A stretch of 9,835 nt of DNA from Propionibacteriaceae bacterium (lineage in GTDB: Bacteria > Actinomycetota > Actinomycetes > Propionibacteriales > Propionibacteriaceae): assembly GCA_021323255.1 (NCBI GenBank), contig JAJTCL010000078.1, positions 1 through 9,835 of the forward strand, in the 5' to 3' direction. The position numbers were made by a program, and so were the translations under genes. Shown here piece by piece: positions 6,501 through 9,835 of the stretch. Below the pieces are notes generated by a model. It saw only the letters and a list, made by a program, of their open reading frames with translations, made no database searches and had not been told where the DNA came from. The number at the start of each line of letters is the position of its first letter. Positions within the stretch are counted from its first letter, which is position 1.

Positions 6501-7011
6501 GCTTCAGCCTTCCCAGCACCGCACGTACGCCTTCAGCGATCGGTCTGACCGGATAGTCGATGTAGCCACCCATGGCAAGCCCGGCCTGCCGCTCGAAGAA
6601 GTTCCGTGCCGCGCGGTCCCCGGTGCGCAGCACCGACCAGCCCATGAAGATGACGTAGGGGATGTAATAGGGCAGTCCGAGGCAGTAGAGGTACTGCCAG
6701 GTGTGGCATTCTTCGTGCTTGATCAAGTCGGGATACGTGCCCAACATCTGCTCCCAGCTGGTGCTCGTGGTGAGTACATTGCCGATCGTGAATGCGCCAG
6801 CGACGGGAAACTTGAAGCGGTAGCCCTCACCGAGGTACAGGCCGCGTGGACCGCGCTTGATGCTGGCCCGGCCGAGCTTGGCTACTGCCAGCCCGACGAT
6901 GGTGCTGACATTGACGTAGTTGCCGACGAAGCGAAACCACTGCCACCCGGTCGTCGGCCCGCTAGGTTCCACGGTCTCAATCCTGGCAGCGCCCACCCTG
7001 TGCTGCTTCAC
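6487..7011 (-). CDS. HExxH-containing putative zinc metallopeptidase-like protein
   Basis: A 174-residue protein of an actinobacterial family lacking a firm function. The main signature is HEECH at residues 99-103 within LIKHEECHTWQYLYCLGLPY, a classic zinc-binding HExxH helix, with a candidate third ligand Glu at 140 (NFFERQAGL). A hydrophobic stretch follows the motif (about 108-127) and a weaker one lies at 32-45, so membrane association is possible. The N-terminal half looks like beta strands (GLYLGEGYRFKFPVAGAFTI). The start is GTG at 7011, with GAAGG about 10 bases upstream. Similar proteins may be zinc-fold remnants with no protease activity; substrate and activity are unknown. Its 3' end overlaps the DUF3263 gene on the other strand. 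Confidence 0.75.
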   Translation of the reverse strand: MKQHRVGAARIETVEPSGPTTGWQWFRFVGNYVNVSTIVGLAVAKLGRASIKRGPRGLYLGEGYRFKFPVAGAFTIGNVLTTSTSWEQMLGTYPDLIKHEECHTWQYLYCLGLPYYIPYVIFMGWSVLRTGDRAARNFFERQAGLAMGGYIDYPVRPIAEGVRAVLGRLKLTRS

Positions 7012-7148
7012 GGCACGCGAGCCTTCAGCGGCGCGCTGTAGGCAGCTGCCAAGCAGGTGATCAGGGCGCAGGCACGACCGCTTATCTCAAGGGCCGGATG
7101 GACTTCCCAGGATGCGGACCACCAGTTCGTCAAATCACACGCCACCTC

Positions 7149-7154
7149 TAGGCT
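7149..7154 (+). promoter_or_regulatory. Putative -10 element for the riboswitch-thrC operon
   Basis: TAGGCT matches TANNNT and would start transcription around 7160-7161, one or two bases before the riboswitch's first stem. The -35 region (TTCGTC at 7126-7131, 17-base spacer) is a poor match, so the assignment depends on position. Confidence 0.5.
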
Positions 7155-7162
7155 GAGCCGTG

Positions 7163-7271
7163 TTCATCCAGAGGGGACGAGGGAACGGCCCGACGACTCC
7201 CCGGCAACCGGCTGACCGATCAGACACGGTGCCAACTCCGACTCGGTCGAAAGCCGGCTGAGAAAGATGAA
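7163..7271 (+). promoter_or_regulatory. SAM-I (S-box) riboswitch
   Basis: An S-adenosylmethionine-binding RNA leader. P1 pairs TTCATC (7163-7168) with GATGAA (7266-7271). The 5' core has the S-box order: CAGAG, GACGAGGGA (kink-turn side), CGGCCCGACGA (pseudoknot loop and second kink-turn strand) and CCCCGGCAACC. The 3' core is ACGGTGCCAACTCC, followed by a P4 hairpin with CTCGGTC pairing GGCTGAG around GAAAGCC. Only 12 bases separate P1 from the thrC ATG, and they hold the Shine-Dalgarno AAAAGGA (7271-7277). There is no room for a terminator, so control should be at translation initiation. Binding normally switches such genes off. CTGATC just before the ATG is complementary to GATCAG (7218-7223) in the P3 region, a possible alternative pairing. 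SAM-IV was considered, but the core order fits SAM-I. Confidence 0.92.
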
Positions 7272-7283
7272 AAAGGACTGATC

Positions 7284-8570
7284 ATGACTGCGGTGGTCGA
7301 CACCGATCCAGCTTCCGCCCCAGACGTCCGGACAGGCGCCTTCGGAAACGCAAAGCACCTGGTCTGTCGCGAATGCGGAGCGATCTCAGCGCTCGGACCT
7401 TTCTACGCCTGTACCGAGTGCTTCGGTCCGCTCGAGGTCGGCTATGAGTTTCCGACCATCACCCGCGAACGGATCGAGGCGGGCCCGCGGAGCATCTGGC
7501 GGTATGCCCCGCTCTTGCCGGTCCCAGCCGACATCGCCACCTTCCGCTCTACCGATCCCGGGTTCACCCGGCTGGTGGATGCCCGCCATCTTGCGGATGA
7601 TCTTGGTCTGAAACAGCTCTGGGTCAAGGACGACTCAGGCAATCCCACGCATTCCTTCAAAGACCGCGTTGTCGCCGTCGCCCTTTCGGCGGCCCGCGAG
7701 CTGGGGCTTGAGGTTCTGGCTTGCCCTTCCACCGGGAACCTCGCCAATGCTGTTGCCGCAGCCGCTGCCCGGGCAGGCATCAAGTCGGTTGTCCTGGTAC
7801 CTGCCAATCTCGAGCGGCAGAAAATCTTGGCTTCCGCCGTCTATGACACGACTCTGATCGCGATCGAGGGCAGCTACGACGACGTCAACAAGCTCGCCAC
7901 CGAGATTGCTGCTGAAGAAGAGGGTTGGGCTTTCGTCAACGTCAACGTCAGGCCCTATTACGCTGAGGGCTCGAAGACTCTGGGGTATGAGATCGCCGAG
8001 CAGCTGGGCTGGCGGATTCCCGACCAAGTCGTGGTCCCCATTGCTTCCGGCGCACAGCTGACCAAGATCGACAAAGGCTTTCGCGAACTGATCAAGCTCG
8101 GTCTGGTGGAGGACAAGCCATTCGTGATCTTCGGCGCGCAGGCGACCGGCTGCTCACCGGTAGCTCAGGCGTACCGCGCCGGTCTGGATTTTGTGGCACC
8201 GGTGAAGCCGGACACCATTGCCAAGTCCCTGGCCATCGGCAACCCGGCGGACGGGCCTTATGTGCTGGATGTGGTGCGGCGTACCGGCGGTGTGGTCGCC
8301 GATGTCGACGATGACACTCTGGCTGCGAGTATTCAGCGCCTGGCACGTACCGAAGGCATCTTTGCAGAGACGGCCGGCGGAGTCACGATCGGCGTCACGG
8401 CCAAACTCCTGTCCGACGGCGTGCTCGATCCTGAGGCGGAAACCGTGGTGATCAATTCCGGTGACGGCCTGAAGACGCTTGATGCGATCTCCGACCGCGT
8501 GGGGCCGGAGATCACTATTCCGCCGCGCTACGACGCATTCACCGACTTCTGGAAGGGTTCCGATTCATGA
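7284..8570 (+). CDS. thrC: Threonine synthase
   Basis: PLP-dependent enzyme converting O-phosphohomoserine to threonine, the last step of threonine synthesis, in the cytosol. The 428-residue product belongs to the branch with an N-terminal zinc-ribbon-like segment: C28-x2-C31 (CREC) and C43-x2-C46 (CTEC). The PLP Lys is K126 in PTHSFKDR. ACPSTGNLANAVAAAAARAG is the phosphate-cofactor loop, IASGAQLTKIDKGF and FAETAGGVTIG lie in the substrate and PLP-binding regions, and VINSGDGLKT is the C-terminal signature. A good Shine-Dalgarno (AAAAGGA) sits 6 bases before ATG, directly after the SAM riboswitch. Its TGA overlaps the next gene's ATG (ATGA). Confidence 0.95.
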   Translation: MTAVVDTDPASAPDVRTGAFGNAKHLVCRECGAISALGPFYACTECFGPLEVGYEFPTITRERIEAGPRSIWRYAPLLPVPADIATFRSTDPGFTRLVDARHLADDLGLKQLWVKDDSGNPTHSFKDRVVAVALSAARELGLEVLACPSTGNLANAVAAAAARAGIKSVVLVPANLERQKILASAVYDTTLIAIEGSYDDVNKLATEIAAEEEGWAFVNVNVRPYYAEGSKTLGYEIAEQLGWRIPDQVVVPIASGAQLTKIDKGFRELIKLGLVEDKPFVIFGAQATGCSPVAQAYRAGLDFVAPVKPDTIAKSLAIGNPADGPYVLDVVRRTGGVVADVDDDTLAASIQRLARTEGIFAETAGGVTIGVTAKLLSDGVLDPEAETVVINSGDGLKTLDAISDRVGPEITIPPRYDAFTDFWKGSDS

Positions 8571-8851
8571 GTACCACCGTCCGCATTCCCACGATCTTGC
8601 GCACCTACACCGGGGGTGCGGGAGAGGTGACGGCTGACGGCAGCACGTTGTCCGAGGTTCTGGACTCTTTGGAGGGCAATCATCCAGGGATCCGGGCGCG
8701 GATCCTGGACGACTCCGGCGCGCTGCGCCGCTTCGTCAATGTCTACGTCGGCGACGACGATGTGCGTTTCATCGGCGGTCTGGACGCTCAGGTTGCTGAG
8801 GGGACCAAGATCTCGATCATTCCGGCCGTTGCGGGTGGGGCCGCGAGCTAG
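8567..8851 (+). CDS. cysO: CysO-like ubiquitin-fold sulfur carrier protein (MoaD/ThiS family)
   Basis: A 94-residue sulfur carrier very like mycobacterial CysO, which as a C-terminal thiocarboxylate donates sulfur to O-phosphoserine through CysM in a cysteine pathway. Diagnostic stretches are VRIPTILRTYTGG at the N-terminus, LRRFVNVYVGDDDVRF in the middle, and IIPAVAGG near the end. CysO ends at the GG; here three residues (AAS, 92-94) follow G90-G91. They must be removed before the glycine can be activated, which in known cases is done by a JAMM-type (Mec/QbsD-like) protease; no such gene is in this window. Start ATG overlaps the thrC stop (ATGA), with GGAAGGG 9 bases upstream inside thrC, so the two are coupled and both under the SAM riboswitch. 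Confidence 0.85.
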   Translation: MSTTVRIPTILRTYTGGAGEVTADGSTLSEVLDSLEGNHPGIRARILDDSGALRRFVNVYVGDDDVRFIGGLDAQVAEGTKISIIPAVAGGAAS

Positions 8852-8853
8852 CC

Positions 8854-8894
8854 ATTCCCGATTACCGGAATAAGTCGAGGTTGGGTGTCTCGAC
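8854..8894 (+). terminator. Two small hairpins after the CysO-like gene
   Basis: ATTCC (8854-8858) pairs with GGAAT (8867-8871), and GTCGAG (8874-8879) pairs with CTCGAC (8889-8894) around a 9-base loop. Both follow directly after the stop codon. Neither has a U-tract; the second could also be an operator for gvpA. Weak terminator candidates. Confidence 0.35.
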
Positions 8895-8910
8895 TGAGGT
8901 TGTGGAGGGT

Positions 8911-8960
8911 ATGAAGTTGCCCAAGTAGCCCAGCTATGAAGCAGCTGAGTAGCCAGTGCC
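8911..8960 (+). repeat. Imperfect 25-bp tandem repeat upstream of gvpA
   Basis: Two units, each starting ATGAAG (8911 and 8936), each contain GC at positions 9-10 and AGTAGCC(C)AG near the end (8924-8933 and 8948-8956). The second unit contains GCTGAGTAGCCA (8944-8955), matching the 12-mer found twice before the downstream cyclase. The array ends 30 bases before the gvpA ATG, where an activator or repressor could act. Confidence 0.5.
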
Positions 8961-8990
8961 GATCCACGGGCCTGACCGGGAGTTGATTTC

Positions 8991-9263
8991 ATGACCGTCG
9001 CAACCCAACCACGCAATCGTTATCTTGACCGCCCTTCGCCCAGCAGCCTCGCTGATGTCCTCGACACGATCTTGGACAAAGGCTTGGTGATCGATATTTA
9101 CGTTCGGGTGTCCCTGGTGGGCATCGAACTGCTCACGATAGATGCACGCATCGTTATTGCCAGTGTCGACACCTACCTGCGTTTCGCCGAGGCGGTGAAT
9201 CGGCTCGATCTGACACAGGATGGGTCCAAAGGACTTCCCGAGCTGGTGGAGGACATGACATAG
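8991..9263 (+). CDS. gvpA: Gas vesicle structural protein GvpA
   Basis: The main shell protein of gas vesicles, which assembles into the ribs of these hollow, gas-permeable protein structures. The 90-residue product has the near-invariant core SLADVLDTILDKGLVIDIYV (19-38), then RVSLVGIELLTIDARIVIAS (39-58) and VDTYLRFAEAVNRLDL (59-74), with helix-strand-strand-helix order. The C-terminal GLPELVEDM tail is like that of actinobacterial GvpA. I prefer GvpA over GvpJ/GvpM because the second strand reads IDARIVIASVDTYLRFAEA. GGGAG (8978-8982) lies 8 bases before ATG. No other gvp gene (F, G, J, K, L, S, N) is within the window; the next gene is a cyclase after 262 bases. Confidence 0.93.
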   Translation: MTVATQPRNRYLDRPSPSSLADVLDTILDKGLVIDIYVRVSLVGIELLTIDARIVIASVDTYLRFAEAVNRLDLTQDGSKGLPELVEDMT

Positions 9264-9352
9264 GGGGTTCCCAGCGCAAGACTGCAGCGCAATTGAGGCA
9301 GTGAAGAAAGTGCTAGCTGTCGAGCTTCGCGGGCGCGCCCTGTGTTCATCAT

Positions 9353-9370
9353 TTGGCCAAGAAAGGCCAA
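9353..9370. repeat. Inverted repeat TTGGCC-AAGAAA-GGCCAA
   Basis: A perfect 6-bp stem with a 6-base loop, 90 bases after gvpA in the gap before the cyclase. It could attenuate readthrough from gvpA or bind a regulator; there is no U-tract. A second inverted repeat, ACGCCG (9390-9395) with CGGCGT (9413-9418), follows. The rest of the 9264-9525 gap shows no supportable gene. Confidence 0.4.
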
Positions 9371-9474
9371 CCAAGTTCGCCGACGGGGTACGCCGAAGCC
9401 GCTGTCCGCGTACGGCGTCAGGGCAAGATGGTGGCTGTCCGCCCCGCCGCCGTACTCTGGGACGGCAGATGGGT

Positions 9475-9512
9475 GCTGAGCAGCTAGTCCAGCGCTGAGC
9501 AGCTAACTCAGC
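9475..9512 (+). promoter_or_regulatory. Direct repeat GCTGAGCAGCTA x2 with overlapping hairpin before the cyclase
   Basis: Exact 12-mers at 9475-9486 and 9494-9505 are 19 bases apart. The second also forms the left arm of a hairpin, GCTGAG (9494-9499) with CTCAGC (9507-9512), whose end is just before the GGGAGG ribosome site at 9514. This could be a regulator's tandem site or an RNA structure tuning translation of the cyclase. Confidence 0.5.
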
Positions 9513-9525
9513 AGGGAGGTAGCCC

Positions 9526-9835
9526 TTGTCGGGAAGTAGCCGCGCGGCCAAAGAGCTCACCGTCATGATGACCGATGTGGTCCGCTCGACTGCGCTGCGG
9601 CGGGCCCGCGGTGATCGGGACGCTGACGACATTCTGGGGTTGCAGGCTGCGATTGTGCAGGACCAGGTCAGAGAATTCGGCGGCCGCTTGCACAAGTCCT
9701 TGGGCGATGGCTTCCTGATCTCCTTCCCGAGCACCGTGGCAGCGGTCCGTGCCGCCGCCGCCATCCAGAGCGCCTTGCACGAGCACAACACCGCCGATCC
9801 CCAGCACGCCGTTGAGATCCGCATCGGCATCCACA
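9526..9835 (+). CDS. Class III adenylate/guanylate cyclase domain protein, 5' part (runs off the window)
   Basis: The first 103 residues of a predicted soluble nucleotide cyclase. Start TTG at 9526 is chosen because GGGAGG (9514-9519) sits 6 bases upstream and the domain begins almost at once. Visible catalytic features are canonical: metal-binding D17 in MMTDVVRST, substrate-selecting K57 in RLHKSLGDGF, and second metal Asp D61. EIRIGIH at the window end is the strand before the second half of the site, so the adenine-selecting Asp and the transition-state Asn/Arg cannot be checked. Unlike the TPR cyclase at 1809-3767, the substrate Lys is intact and the domain is N-terminal. It lies 262 bases after gvpA in the same direction, with related upstream repeats. 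Confidence 0.88.
   Translation, partial: MSGSSRAAKELTVMMTDVVRSTALRRARGDRDADDILGLQAAIVQDQVREFGGRLHKSLGDGFLISFPSTVAAVRAAAAIQSALHEHNTADPQHAVEIRIGIH

Noticed and set aside
9301..9498. A 65-codon plus-strand frame between gvpA and the second cyclase.
   Set aside because: No Shine-Dalgarno, an Arg-rich low-complexity product, and it covers two inverted repeats and one copy of the direct repeat.
1..9835. CRISPR array.
   Set aside because: No regularly spaced repeats of 25-40 bases with unique spacers. The tandem and direct repeats seen are too few and too short.
1809..9835. A phage defence island as the hidden system, prompted by two cyclase genes.
   Set aside because: The cyclases are class III (not CD-NTase or Pycsar-linked with an adjacent effector), and the genes around them are metabolic or gas vesicle genes with no effector nearby.

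Overview
The window is high-GC DNA with long G/C-ending ORFs. Several families are typical of Actinomycetota: a DUF3263 protein, a CysO-like sulfur carrier, an actinobacterial-type GvpA, and TPR-linked class III nucleotide cyclases. The genus cannot be set from sequence alone; a soil or aquatic actinobacterium is the best guess.

Positions 1-1800 look like an accessory patch. They hold lower-GC non-coding DNA, a small predicted membrane protein with a 9-bp tandem repeat in its membrane segment, two short tandem minus-strand genes, and a perfect 13-bp hairpin. A 5' half of a tRNA-Thr(UGU) gene follows, whose match stops at the anticodon loop, and then the decayed C-terminal end of a tyrosine recombinase. 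Together these look like a scarred tRNA integration site.

Positions 1809-7011 look like ordinary chromosome. A 652-residue TPR protein with a C-terminal nucleotide cyclase domain (altered active site) converges on a two-gene minus-strand operon: a Gfo/Idh/MocA oxidoreductase followed by mannose-6-phosphate isomerase (manA). Divergent from that operon is a DUF3263 gene whose promoter places the transcript start on its ATG, so it is probably leaderless. It converges, with a 14-bp overlap, on an HExxH metallopeptidase-like gene.

Positions 7149-8851 form a sulfur and amino-acid unit: promoter, SAM-I (S-box) riboswitch, threonine synthase (thrC), and a translationally coupled CysO-like carrier with a three-residue extension after its GG. 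The riboswitch can only act on translation because its closing stem abuts the thrC ribosome binding site. The sulfur carrier may be the reason a SAM sensor controls this operon.

Positions 8852-9835 hold the gas vesicle structural gene gvpA and the start of a second class III nucleotide cyclase, initiated at TTG behind a strong ribosome binding site and running off the window. The leaders of both genes share the 12-mer GCTGAGYAGCYA (one copy before gvpA, two before the cyclase), which suggests a common regulator and a link between cyclic nucleotide signalling and gas vesicles.
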